Of a DNA stretch of 64,000 bases, positions 28,601 through 41,200 are shown one piece after another. The stretch comes from Echinococcus granulosus (Eukaryota; Platyhelminthes; Cestoda; Cyclophyllidea; Taeniidae). The stretch lies in NCBI RefSeq assembly GCF_000524195.1, contig NW_020170470.1, positions 147,407 to 211,406 on the forward strand. The letters run 5' to 3'. The translations under genes and the position numbers were made by a program. Position 1 is the stretch's first letter; every line of letters begins with the position of its first letter. The notes under the pieces were generated by a model. It saw nothing but the letters and a program-made list of their open reading frames with translations, was not told the origin of the DNA and made no database searches.

Positions 28601-29176
28601 TTATCCAAAAAAATATCCCTATTTTTTTTGCTGTGGTTTTTGTTACACCTACTAATTTCATGCGTCTGTACAACTGTTTATTTAGTGCAATAAATTAATT
28701 GATAGCCATTTGATAATGGTAGCATTGTATAAATGATGAATGAAAAATTCAAAGTGTTTTAAGCCATGGGCTCACTTATGGCTGAAAGGTCGCCCCGATT
28801 CCGATCCTTTAGGGGAATGGGGAAAAGTGACGGACTTGAAGAGGCTGCCCAGTCTGCCGGAGTGGGGAGTGCTCATTGACGTGACAGTTGAATAACGAGC
28901 GGAGGTGTCAATTGGGAAGGCCTCAGCCTCAAAGGGTCGAAAGTAGACGGACTGCTGACAAGCATAGTCACTAGAGTGGAAGACACTCGTCTGACCCCCT
29001 CCGCAGAACTCGGAAGTGGATTGAGCCAGTGAAAAGTTATCCAGCGCTGCGTACTGAGAGTTGGATACATTATCTCCATTACTGTCACGGGAGTCCATTA
29101 GTGGTGTGGGCATTTGGATATCCTGAGACGTTGTATCCGGAATTTGATTGTTGCTATTTTGATATAAGCCGACCAT
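25618..29176 (-). CDS. Doublesex/mab-3 related transcription factor with two DM domains
   Basis: DM proteins are zinc-module transcription factors binding the DNA minor groove, often in sexual development. Exons on the minus strand: 29176-28776, 27912-27191, 27116-26487 and 25736-25618 (TAG), giving 623 residues with agreeing phases. The ATG at 29176 follows an in-frame TAA. The single exon 27912-27191 holds both domains: DM1 at about residues 246-296 (CRKCRAHG, QHKRNC, CSCSVC, ARQIALYR) and DM2 at about 331-373 (CRRCRNHG, GHKKVC, CICQQC). Each keeps the interlaced CCHC/HCCC zinc ligands. DM2 lacks the usual QVALRR-like tail. The third exon has a short poly-alanine run and acidic, Ser/Thr-rich sequence; the first exon is Ser/Asp/Gln-rich. 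I see no DMA domain. DMRT in the broad sense is secure, the subfamily is not. Confidence 0.9.
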
Positions 29177-29632
29177 GTTACGTTAGTGTGCACAAAGAGA
29201 TTTGCTACGATGTAACCTTTATCGGAAGCAACAGTAGTAGAAAATGGGACAACGTATCGTAAGCAGCGTATCGATACTTCCGCAATGTCACAATTAGCAA
29301 TTCTGTGGTTTCTCTATGTTCCACTAGCTCTAAATACGTCTCCAGCAATTGGTCAGCATACGGGACCCTCTGGCCAATTGGAGAATAATGCGTAAATCAC
29401 TAACCAATCACCGCTAAAAGGTGACAGGGGCGGTGTGCAGTGGCCAAGTGCTAGCTCCGTCTTGCGGATATAAAATACACAAGGTCATCAGACTAGGTGA
29501 AAACTGTTTTAAAAGTTTAGTAAGGACGAAATCGCTCCCCTTTTTAATTGTATAAAGGACTAGGTAAGGAGTACTCGAGACCCTGGACACGTTGGTTAGT
29601 ACGATTATTTTATATAAATAATTAAGCTTTGC

Positions 29633-29898
29633 TTAATGCCTTATCATCTTGCGCAATCGCAGCATTTGCGGTAACCAGAACTCCTTCATTCTGCTGTGAG
29701 TATGGGGCCTCATAGATAACTTGGACATCATAAAGTCGCAGACTTTGTAGAGCAGCTTAATCTGGGATTCTATTAACCCTTTACGAAACACCTTTAAAAG
29801 TGCACGCCTCAACACTTTAGTTAACTAGCCGTTCTAACAAGTTCAAATTTTACGTGTCGTGCTTACCTTCGCTGGCTAAATTAATTCTAGGAACACAG
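29633..29898 (-). CDS. Unrecognised two-exon gene fragment (3' end)
   Basis: Exons 29898-29867 and 29814-29633 (TAA) join in phase across a 52-base intron with GTAAGC donor and AAAG acceptor. They encode about 70 residues, very basic and Met/Arg/Leu-rich (VLRRALLKVFRKGLIES, KLLYKVCDFM, FWLPQMLRLRK). The composition suggests an amphipathic helical or mitochondrial-type basic protein, but I cannot place it in a family. Upstream exons were not found. It could be chance. Confidence 0.3.
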
Positions 29899-30429
29899 CT
29901 GAATGAATGAAATAACGAATATGAGTATTTTCGAGTTCGTTCGAAAAATTTTATTGGTAATGTCGGCAGAACAACAAAGTAGTTCAAAAGGATTTAATTT
30001 TTACATCATTGATATTTTGTGAAAATTTACAGAACCAAAAAGCCAAATTTTTGTACACTGTTAGGAATTTTTCTCGTGTCTTTAACCAAGTAAACAATAA
30101 ACAGTTGCTACTAGATTGAAGGCAAACTTATAATTTCCAGTCCAGCTAGCAGCATTAAAGTGAATTCCAGAATATTTACCTTGGAAAGATTATTTTCGAG
30201 CTGTACTGGCACAGCAATAACACTACAGTAATTAATGTTATTTCAGTGGTTAAATTGTTTAATGGCAAAACGGACATCTACGAGGCTGAATTTCAGTGCC
30301 TGTGATTTTGATGCCGTACGATACATTTTGACTCGAGGGCACTCTTATTCTTCCCCCTCATGACGAGAACTACAGTGGGCAAAGGTTCTGCTCTTCTTTT
30401 GTGATTAGACTGTCTTAAAACTAACATCT

Positions 30430-30590
30430 TTACTTGTTCTCGCTGTCCTTTACGACATCGTCGGATTTGACTGCTTCATAATATTTCACACCCGAAGACA
30501 GCCAGACATCCACCTTGTTGAAATTTGAACCGAACGCGTCTAATGTCGCAAGCGGGAAGGTTAATGGGGGAAGAGAGTTGGTAGTTTCTT
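30430..30590 (-). CDS. Unrecognised terminal exon
   Basis: On the minus strand, a frame opening near 30590 after an AAG acceptor runs to a TAA at 30430-30432. It contains LPPLTFPLATLDAFGSN, VDVWLSSGVKYYEAV and an acidic tail. The codon content looks protein-like and differs from surrounding noise. A second stretch at 30685-30649 (LLRWSEVANVK) may be its upstream exon, but the phases do not agree. No family recognised. Confidence 0.3.
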
Positions 30591-33163
30591 CTTAGAATGT
30601 TGCGTGAAGCCCTTTGAGATGACGAGTTCACTTTGGGTATGAATTTACCTTTACATTCGCAACTTCACTCCAGCGCAGTAATTCACTGGAGTTGATTACA
30701 TAATAAATCCCAATAAAACTAGGTGTCAGAGAACTTTTTCATAGTGTTGCATCGAGTAATCAGAAATCTCAAAAGTATCCTAAATAAGGAACCAGTGAAT
30801 TTAAAATGGGAATTAATATACTGGGTAAAGGCAGCAATGCAATAATGGATTGGAAATCGCTCTGCGTGACAGTACAATCCATTGTACAGATTTCGAAAAA
30901 CCGTTTGGAGTTTGTAAATCACAAAATTGTGAAATGACATTTGTGACACTACGATTGGATCAATAATTGTGCTTCACTATTATCATCCCACCATTTCTAC
31001 GCAACGACAGTAATGAAAAGGTCTTTAGGCCAAGTTGCAACGTTAAATTTAATTGCGAAAATATTCCAGACCCTCAATCCCATTTGTCATATCCTGGATA
31101 CCTCCTCAAAGAAGACCGGATACCAACATTGACCAAACAGATTGAGTCAATTAAAAAACAAAATTTAAATGCAATAATGTTAAGTCGTTTTCTTGGGACT
31201 TGAAATAATTAGATTTGCACGCTTTTTAAGCGACGTGAAACAAACGTTTCTTGATTCTGCCTTCGGAGTGTCTTAACACTGTGAGGAAATTAATTAAAGC
31301 TATTTTTTCTTATTCTTAAATGGCCAACCGGCGTCTACCTTACAAAGGGTTGTCTGTACTTTGCTTGGAAGCCGTTGTCAAGACCGATTAAAGCGCCTCA
31401 ATTGCGTCCTGGTGACGAATCGACCACTGGTTCGCAAACCATATACAACTACAGAAGATGGGGATTGGCAATTTCATCAGATTTGTCTACAGGAGTATGT
31501 GTGTTTAGAGAAAATGAGATTACGGGATTATATTGCAACAGATTCCTTAGTATCCTAAGATAAACTTCGTTGTTTACGTAAAAAAGAGAAATGAAACTTT
31601 ACGTTTGGAAAAAAGACACAAACAGGCTAAGCGAAATATTTTCGCTTCCTAGACTGGTCGATTCTGCCACTGTAAATTATCCTTTTGTTTTTTGTAAAAC
31701 GAGCAGCGTTTGTGAGGCAAAGGCCTAAGAGTACAAGAGTCGAGCAATTCATGGCCAACGTAGCACGGTTGTACTTTTGGACGTGTGGCTCAGCAGCAAA
31801 AAGTAGTTAGCATTAAGCCGGTTGCAGGCTTGGTAGGGGTATTGGCCAATAGCGTGGACGTTCAATAGTTCCGACTGAATTTAGTGGAAGGCTGCGGTCA
31901 TGATCACCTCCTGGTATAGTCAGCAAGGTATATGAGGTAATCCACGAGCAGGCGACACGACGCGCCCACTTGTGCTCGCACGCACGCACACAACACATTT
32001 GGATGTCCACGAACTGCGTCACAATCGAAAGCGCACGAAAAATTGCGCAGGAAATTGTAACATGGAGGCGAGAGCGCTCTCGAATGACAAGAGTGTAACG
32101 ATTACCACCACAGGTGTCATACGCACGCACCCATGCAACCCCGACTGTGCACAAACCGAGTCTTGAGAGGGAGGGAGGAAGGAATGTCGAGAAGGCTCGG
32201 CAGCACCCAGCACAGTAGCGAGAGTTGGAGACGGCAAAACTGTGGTTTGATACAGCACAATGCACACACATGCACACTTCGCGGTTTGTGAAATTTGATA
32301 GGGTTTGCACACGCACCCGCACTTGCGTGCATAAGAGTTTCCTATGAGCTCCACTTTGTCAAGTGGCAGACGGCCAAGTGCGCAAACTATTTAATGACAT
32401 AATATGGGTGTTGTGCAATTCCTTTCCACCTCCTTGAGTAGAAGTATCGCACACCTATCGGTGCCCTGGACCCTGATCCCAGCGTCTGTTACCCACCTAG
32501 AGAGTAGCCATTAGGACGGTGACCCCGGCGCAGAAATGTAGCACATGAAGTGACTCGACAAATTACTCGACATAGCGAGCATCCCCCAAATTTTCACCGT
32601 AAGGCTATAGACCCGGGAGAGCAGTAATTATTTCAAAAACTTGAACGTCTATCGTCAAAATTCACTGTATGTACAATCACTTGGCACTTATTTGTTGATA
32701 TGAACTCCTGCAATTTGGCAGGTTTACCTTGTTTTAAAACTAGCAGTTAAATCCATTTAGAAAAGTGCCACGGAGCTGGGTGTAAATTGACGTCCAGACT
32801 ACCGCTATACATCACCAACCTCCCTTGTGGCCTGCCAGCGCCCAGCTCCTAAGCAAGTCTTGTTAATTGACGAGCTCACTTTAAAATGAGGCGAGGGGAA
32901 AAGAGAGGGTGAGAGGCTGTATTGGGTAATTGGTCTGCAAATGTAACACCGGTGGGGTGGGGGTGATGGGATGGAAGAAGAGTGAGGGCGGATAGGCCGA
33001 TTGAAGAGGGAGCCCAGTTTCACTTGCCCTCCTGCGAGTTCCCAAGGCTAGACAGAGCACTCACCCACTCACATTCATCTTTTTTCCCTTCACCGCCCCT
33101 CTCCACTGCTAGCCCATCTAACTTTCGTCTGCCCAGCCTTCCTAGTGGTACGGTTGTGGCGAC

Positions 33164-33185
33164 ACTTTACCACCACCACCACCAC
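33164..33185. repeat. Short (CAC)n microsatellite
   Basis: About seven tandem CAC/ACC units stand in a pyrimidine- and C-rich patch. It is a simple repeat with no sign of function. Confidence 0.6.
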
Positions 33186-35270
33186 ATCTGTTTCAACCAG
33201 CTCTCCCACTCTATAACTAATCCGATTCCAAGTGGGAGTAATTTCTGGCAAGCTCTTGTTTCACGCGACTTCATATACGTGAGGAAACGCATCAGTCACT
33301 ATCGGTTAACAGTTAAGATTATGTAAATTAGACGTCTAAATTTTTGATTAAGGACGATTCAACTTGATTGCGATTCGTTCAAATAAAAATAGCTTAAGTC
33401 CGAAATCTTGAAAAATTAAAGGAACGGCAACCACGAAACTTTTTCCAGTGTGCATATAGGTAAATAACTATTAAGGAATAAGCATATTTACTTCGAGGAT
33501 GCTTTATTACTGAAAAATGTTTCAGTATATTTTGAGAAACTTAAAAACTGGAATGCAAAAGAGCTAATTTTTCCTACCTATTGACCATCACTCTATTTAA
33601 TTTATCCTTTAGCATTTCAATCCACATAAAAGCAAAAAAAGATAGTACTTTAAGTAGGATAAACTTGACCAAGATATACTCCTCACCAAAACAGGTTCTG
33701 CACACTAGCATCACTAGGTGTGTGCATACAACCAAACTTCTCATTAAAAATCCAGCATCCACCAAGTGCTTGTGATGGAACCCGTGAGCCTTCATAGAGT
33801 TTGCGTTTCGCACAGCATTCCTTTTGGGCTGCATGTGAAAATTTTCAAACTAGAGAAAAGCAGCGACATATTTCCGCATTGACATTATTGCCAGAAGGAG
33901 CTGATTTACGCTGTTTACAACAGTCTTCGTGAAATACTCTACTAGGCTGGACATTTTAGGATCCACGCAGTCGTTTCACTACACCTTTAGCAGTTGGGTC
34001 ACATGCCCCTTTCAGTCCAGATTCATCCGATAAGTATGAAGATCTAGCAGATATTTAATGAAGTCAAACCACAGCGCAAACTACTTGTCCAATAAATACT
34101 TAAACAAAATGGATGTAGGTCAGCTACATGCCACAAATGGTGAACTCATCACGTGCCAACGAAATTAACCATGAAAATGGGCTTTTCGTATCATGATCTA
34201 GACACTACGACGATAATGAATAGCACTTGCTTCCCTCTATTATCTTCTAACGATGCATCTTAGACGAGGAATCATAAAGCTGATGCAGTCAAAATTGATG
34301 GGAGAATTCGCCCCACTTTAAGTCACCAGAGGTCGTCCCTAGAGCACGGTTTGATACATCGGCGCTGCTCACAAATTACATCGTCCGCTTTGTGGGCCGT
34401 CCTCGCGCCAACCTGGAGAGGGAGGTGACCGCAGCTAGTTTGGCTGCCGTAATGCCGACCTTTTCACTCTGAAACCCCGGGACAAATCGTGATCAGTAGT
34501 GCTTTTCTCCCGCCTATTTTCGAACATCACCAAGTCAACGTTGACCCTATCGAAATCGTTTTACACCCTCCATAGCACAGAGGCAAATCACGCCACACAC
34601 TCCCCAAACCGTGGGTTGCATGACTCAGGTTCAGTGTTTAATTTAAAAACTCCTCCAAACAGCTGATATGACTCCGGGTCAGGTCAGTCCCACTGTCTCG
34701 GTGCTGCAGGAACAAAGCATACTCTATTTTAAACAATTCGGTTAAAGAATCCTAGAGCTAATTTTACATTAGAAGCAATCCATTCTTGAATATACACCCG
34801 GCGTTTATCCTAATGGTCGAAACAGAGTCGGGCCTGATAACTGAACAGTTTTTATTGAAATTAATAGGCAGGTAGTAAAAAATCAGCCGTTTGAATACGT
34901 TTAAAATAATGCAGTTGAAAGAGCGAATGTATCGAAAAGTTGCCGACAACACGACTGAGTGAATTGCAGCACCTGGTCATCTCTCAATCGCAGACATAAG
35001 CTAGCAGGCACAGGATACGCTTTAATGCTGCTCCACCCCTAAAAGCCTACTATGATGCCGTCCTCATTCGCATGTATGCCACATAAGAAACTGAAATTTG
35101 TGCTACGCATGCTAGCTGCTGTAGAACTCACCAATTATAAGTACCCACCGATTCATAAACCAAGCCTCTCACGGCAGAAGGCAAGAAAAGCAAGGTAGCT
35201 CTTATATCAGAAAATGCAGAATCTCCAGTAGTGTGATTTAAAACCCAGAATTTACACTCATTACATTGCC

Positions 35271-38200
35271 CTATGGAGTGCTCTTCAGATTAAGTGGTCG
35301 TTTTTTGGGCGCAGCCGCAGCGTTTTGAGAACTGCTGTTCCGTCCACGTTTTCGTGTCTTTACCAAATCAGCTATGCTTACATCCAATGATGCTAGGTCC
35401 TCACTCGTCATGGCCAAGTGCGCTGCAGAGCCTGCATTAGTCCGTGACACCGATGCCGGCGGGTTAAGGGCGTCCGACTGAGAGGTGGATGAAGATTCGG
35501 GGTGGAACTGGAAAGATGGGGACTTATTCAAATCACACACTTTAACCTCAACTGAAATCAACGAGTCAGAGTCTAAGGAATTGGAACCGAGACATGGAGG
35601 GGATATTGGGAAATCAAATTGGGGCGATTGTGGTGATCCAAGCTGGGGAAGTAATCCAGTCTCCTGTTTGGGACTGGATGAAGAAAAAAGAGAGGACCGC
35701 GAGCGTTTTGCACTCGGGTGTCGGTATGGAGATGAAGAAATTGTTGAAGTTTTAAGAAGTTCCGAATGAGTTTCTGGATTTTCTATTAGAGAGCAAGATC
35801 GTTTCGCAGGCAGGGGTGTAGAACAGGAGGGACGCAATGACCGCTCGGGGGGTGAGCACGAAGAGGGCACTGACTCACGTGATGACGTAAGCTGAAAGCA
35901 ACCAAGCGATGGCGACACGTTGCACCCGATGAAGCTGGTGGGAGTGGGCGTCATGGTGGCTATAGGGAGGGCCCTTCTGGGTCGGCAAAGTCCAGTGCGG
36001 GTACGAGTTTTCAAGGCAGGGAACATTGAAGGTGATTCCGCGATTTTATTTGCAGTTTCAAGTTTTGTAGGTGATGAGAAATGACTACACCCTCCCTTAA
36101 GACGATTCGGTAGAGAACACGGAGTTGATACAGAAATGGGCTCCGGTTTGGGGGTCTGTTGCAGCATAGATGTCGAGGGAGACGAGCAATGAGTAGAAGT
36201 GAGGGAATTCGGGATGGCCAAGGGAGAGCTGGATTTATCCGAGAAGAATTTTTTGAAGTGAGACTCCATGCAAGTCTCCATATAGGAGTAGAATTGCGGA
36301 GTCTACAATTAAAACAATTAGAAATAGAAGAACAAATATAGGCTTTACTCCTTCCTCTTCACCCCAGATTTACAAGTGATACTGATACTTTCACGGTTCC
36401 ACAATATTTATTAAATACTACACCTCCCCAAAGTTATATTCAAAGTACACAAAATGATAGAACAAATTTGACGAGAATACCCTAATTAGGGCGTAGCATG
36501 ATTCATATTGCGTCCAGGTACGATCAATAAAATAGGTCATGATTCCTGCATAAATCAACAATAAATGACAAGTGTATCAAAATACCCACTTTAACAATAG
36601 GGTAGGAATCAATTGATTACACTGATTCCGAACACTTCTTAGGGGAGTGATAAAATATGCTCATGGTTGGACAAGCACGTCCACAACAAAATTTTACCTC
36701 GGTAAGTAAGGAATTCCAGTCACAAGGGCATACTTGACGTTTAACAAAAAATACAGAAGAATACATGGGCGACTCAGAAATCTTCACTTCAATTTTCCGA
36801 AACTATACGTGTTATAGGGAACATCCAATAAATTCGAATTACTTTTACCTTTGAAGAAAAGAGGAGCGGGTTAATTCGATAGGAAATGCAGTCTTACCTC
36901 CTTCCAGGGCGTTTGGAACCGCCTGATCGTGGGATCTCGTGGTAACTTTTCAGAAGTTACGTAGCTCGCTGCCGAGTAGTTTAAAAGAATGTAGTACACC
37001 TCGGGATTGCCCCCAGGTGGAAAATCGGAGTGCACCGACAGTTTTCCATGATCACGCATCTGCACATCCGTAAAGCGCACACGGCTCCTTGCAGCCAACA
37101 CAGAAGCGAGGCTATAACGCTGATGAAAAAAGCATTCACTACATGCTTTAAATATACTTAGTTAAGAAATTTGTTGTCTACTTAAAATCTTGTGCGAAGC
37201 TCAGAGATGTAGAGAAAGACGGAGACGGTACCTCGAGGCCGCCCCAGATGCGTAGAACAGCTAGAGTGCTGAAGTCCTCTTCACCGTCCTCACTCCGTAG
37301 AGAAGCGAGGTAGACCACACTGAGCTCTGATTTCTCACCAGTATGGTGTAGTCTCGAGCTATTTGACGCTGAAATATTCTTCGTGCCTATCACGAGAGCC
37401 GTGAAATCGACCACTCTCGGACGATCTTAAGATAAAGACAAATCACTCAGCAGTATGAACTCGATTTTACCATATGGTTCATTAAATGGACCAATGATCT
37501 GGCTTATCCATGCCATTTTTAGTTTAATAACAAATAAGAAAGGTACTTTGGTGCCCAAGCCTAGCACCCACCAAAAGAAGTTGCCTCAATATTTTTTAAG
37601 GAGCCGACTGATAAGAAAGACCGTGGCCGGTAGACCATGTCGATGAGGTCCTGGACAGATGTGGAAGTAGTCGGCTGACCACGCTTGAAAAACTTAATAA
37701 CATCAGCCGCCTTTAAGGGGCGAATTGTGGTCGCTCGACCACCAGACAGGCTCAGCACCTGACCAACATTGGTAGTGCAAGAAGCCAGGGAGGCGAACGG
37801 GTCGGTTGGTCGTGTGGTTGAAACCTAAACCAACACAGCTACTTTTTAGAAATTTCAGTAGAGTACTTTACTACCCCATTAACACGAGGGACATACCTGG
37901 AGCCGCGTAAGCTGGATGACAGAACCTTCTTTTAAAATGTCTAGCATTTCCTCAGTTGGATTCCACAATGTAAGCGGTAATTCTTTGAACAACAACAAAC
38001 GAAAGTAAGGATAATAAAGCATATCTAACAACAATGAGAAACAAATTTGAGCTTACCCATCTGCTTTTCAATATCCAGAGGATGAATACCGGCGACCTGA
38101 AGCCGTAAAAGCTGTGTGACCTAAAGATTCAAAATGATTTATTAAGTGTCAGCAAATTTAACCAGCACAACGAATCTTGGGAGCAAATGCAGAAAGAAAC

Positions 38201-41200
38201 CTCTCTTTTGGAGCTAGATTGAGCGAAGATTTCTTGCACAACGGCTTCTTTGTAGCGAAACATGGCGTCTAGTTGAGCAGCAGATAGGTCGCTCTCGGCG
38301 AGATCGGGATCGAGGGCGTTCTTCACCGCATTCCACAGCGCCTCTCCATCTAGCCCGAGAGAGGCTAGAAATGACGTTTGTGGTTGAACCCGACGACCAC
38401 GGCTGCCTAGTTGACGAGCAGCGACAACGATCAATGTCACACCCTTAATATCCGCCCAACGGTTTGAATAAAAGCAATAATACACGGCACGGTTCTGAAA
38501 TGAATTCATACGGCAGACATACCCCTAGATGAGTTGAATGCATTGACTGCTTGATCAAATGCCAAATGACACTTCTCAGCATGTAGTCGTTCAGCTGCTT
38601 GTTCGGAGCGGGGATCACGGAACACATGGTGGCGTCGCGTCCTCTCGCCTTCGTTCGAATCCACATGTAAAGAGCAGGTCTCCATGTATTGAAGTTGAAA
38701 TCGACGCTATCGTAAAGTAATGGGCCATAACATGAAAATCCACCACTTTCCAGACGGAAACTTTTACAACGCAAACGGGACTTAAAACGACCTCACTGGG
38801 TCAAACCATCTGCCAATCAAAATTTATACTAGGAAAGGGCTTCAAAATTTCTAGCGAAGATAAAAAAAGCACATCAGTATCCAGTAAGTATTAGAGCACC
38901 ATCCCAAATCAACTACGATAAGGAGTTTCAAGTGATTAATTACAAAATATTCACCATTTTAACGTAATTATGTACAAAATAATGAGTGATGTACTGAAAC
39001 ACACTTTTTACATGGAAATTTACAAAATCTGGACAATTTTAATTAACATCACTAATGGCGAAAGTTTTCACTAAAAAATATCATTTCTAGCCATCGAGAA
39101 TAAAACCCCTATTAGTGGTGGTAGGTGTAAGCGCTGTCGTGAGAAATGAGACTCACTTGAATCAAAACGCAAATGCAAGAAACAAGTCCTCCCTCAGAAG
39201 AAATGGTAGATAGAGGAATTGGTGGAAGATGGGCAATCGGTGGATGGCTCACAAAGCCCAATCTTGCGTTGGGTGAAGCTGGTCTAGTGGAGTTGCCATT
39301 AAGTCGTAGGGACAGTCCGTTTGAGGTGTTACCGAAGAGGTGGGCATCCTCACCTTTGCTTCGGTCGTCGCAACTATCACTACTGCTATTGAGACTGCCA
39401 TCAAAACCGGAAGGCGTTTGTATCAGCTCAGCACCAGCAGTAACCAATTTTGTACCAACTCTGATTCGGCCACGTTCAATAACGCGCGTAAGCATACAAT
39501 CAGGGATCCAGTCTATGTGGTACCACCCATCAGTCAAACGACCCTTGAAAGGAAAAATATTGCTGAATTGAAACAGAAATATAATTCTATTGTTGTAAAA
39601 CATATCTGTCAATTTTAAGCTTTATAAACTTGGCAGTAATAAAATTGTTCAATTCGTCTATATCAAGATAGCAATAAAACATTGGGTCGCCAAAGAACAA
39701 AAATAAGCTCCTTACAGCCGCATCAAAATCGACTTACTCGATACCGGTGATTGGGCAATTTTTCTAAATGACTGACACAGAGCACAATCCTCTTTGCCGG
39801 GGTGTCGTCGCGCTCAATAATTTTACGAACGGGAGGTCTGTAAATAAACAAGTAAATTCTTACGCATAGAATATAATGGCGTAGGGTGAAGTGATTTTCC
39901 TTAAATCCACCAAAGTTAGCAACTGGGACGTCTGTGATCCCACACTAGATTTCAAAGAAGGTTCATATTTAGGGGGACGGTACTTTGTTTACACTTGAAA
40001 TCATAGACACGAAGGCTAATGTCTGTGATCTTAATCAGAAGTCGGTTTAGCTGGATCTACCTCCTACTAATGATGTATGACCTGCCATGCATAAGTGAAC
40101 CCTGGAGGCAGCTCAATTGTCCTACCTGACTACGAACGGGAATCGTAGAAAGCTATGACAAAGAGATCATAAGATCACTTTAAAAGTACACAACACAGTT
40201 ACGAAATCCTCAAATAAAGTATACCGAGTTGTATCGGAATGGATCATCATAAAAGTCATATAGCCATCTGAGCAACAAAAGACACGAAGGTAAATGAACC
40301 AACACCCATACAAAATAGCCCAATATGCACCATTTCCAATCTGAATCGACTAATCATGAGTAAATAGCGAAAGAAGGAGCAACCGATTTAAGTGCAAGGA
40401 AGGCCCAATTTTATGAGAAAACATCAAAAACCGTATGCCAAGGTTGGAATTTCGGACTACCTTGGTGAAGGGAACAAATTGTGTATTTTTAACATAAATT
40501 TGTACGTAAATATATCCTATATATGATGAATAAGATACCCTTCAGACCTACTTCTAAATCAGAGTGATGTATACATGCAACAGCCAATTAGGGACATTAT
40601 AGAAAGAAATAGGTCAGTAGATTACCGCTCCACAGCTTCTAACTCTCGGTCATATCTGTACTTTAGCTCAAGAAGTAAAGTGTGCAAAAGAAGACGTCCG
40701 TCTGTCCGCTGAATGGTGGGGTCGGGGAGGGAGAGATGGGGGAAGACATTGTCCACAAGATTCCTGTAGTGCATCAAGGCCACACACCCAAAACGCCAAG
40801 AGATTTGACTGTAGTGATGAGTTATCCATCGACGGGAAACCAAACCACTGGTCACTCCAGGCGAGCATACGAAAGCTCTTGCATCAAGAAGTTAATAAGC
40901 TAATATCAAACTAAGGTTAACACCAGATGTGACTGCTACTAAAAAGGATACATCAGGTCAAACTATAGTGCGAATCAACCCCGTTGAGGTAACAGTTTGC
41001 AATGCAACAAATGGTTAAAGTCTAAGGAGTGTTATAGAACACGGATAATGGCTGCATGGGACGAAGAATCAAACCAGGTTATTGAACTCAACACGACTCT
41101 AAATATATGAATATAATATGTGAGAAGTTATAGCACTAATAATTCGACCAGGACGTACCTAACAACTTCAGCACAACCAGCGTAGCCAAACGAATCTGGA

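Larger units (their letters stand above)
29177..35270. other. Gene-poor region upstream of the DM gene
   Basis: About 6 kb lie between the DM gene's first exon and the 3' end of BRCA2. It probably includes the DM gene's regulatory DNA. Two exon-like stretches (29633-29898 and 30430-30590, minus strand) are listed separately. Two locally richer patches (about 31950-32350 with GCACGCAC runs, and 32880-33200 with a CAC run) stand out from the AT-rich background. Remaining open frames resemble nothing I know. Confidence 0.4.

Noticed and set aside
31813..32322. Minus-strand frame of 169 codons, Cys/Val/Arg-rich
   Set aside because: Composition follows the GCAC-rich DNA and no domain is recognisable; mentioned only as a possibility in a finding.
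35485..35769. Plus-strand frame of 94 codons
   Set aside because: Antisense to the Ser/Pro-rich last exon of BRCA2; no motifs of its own.
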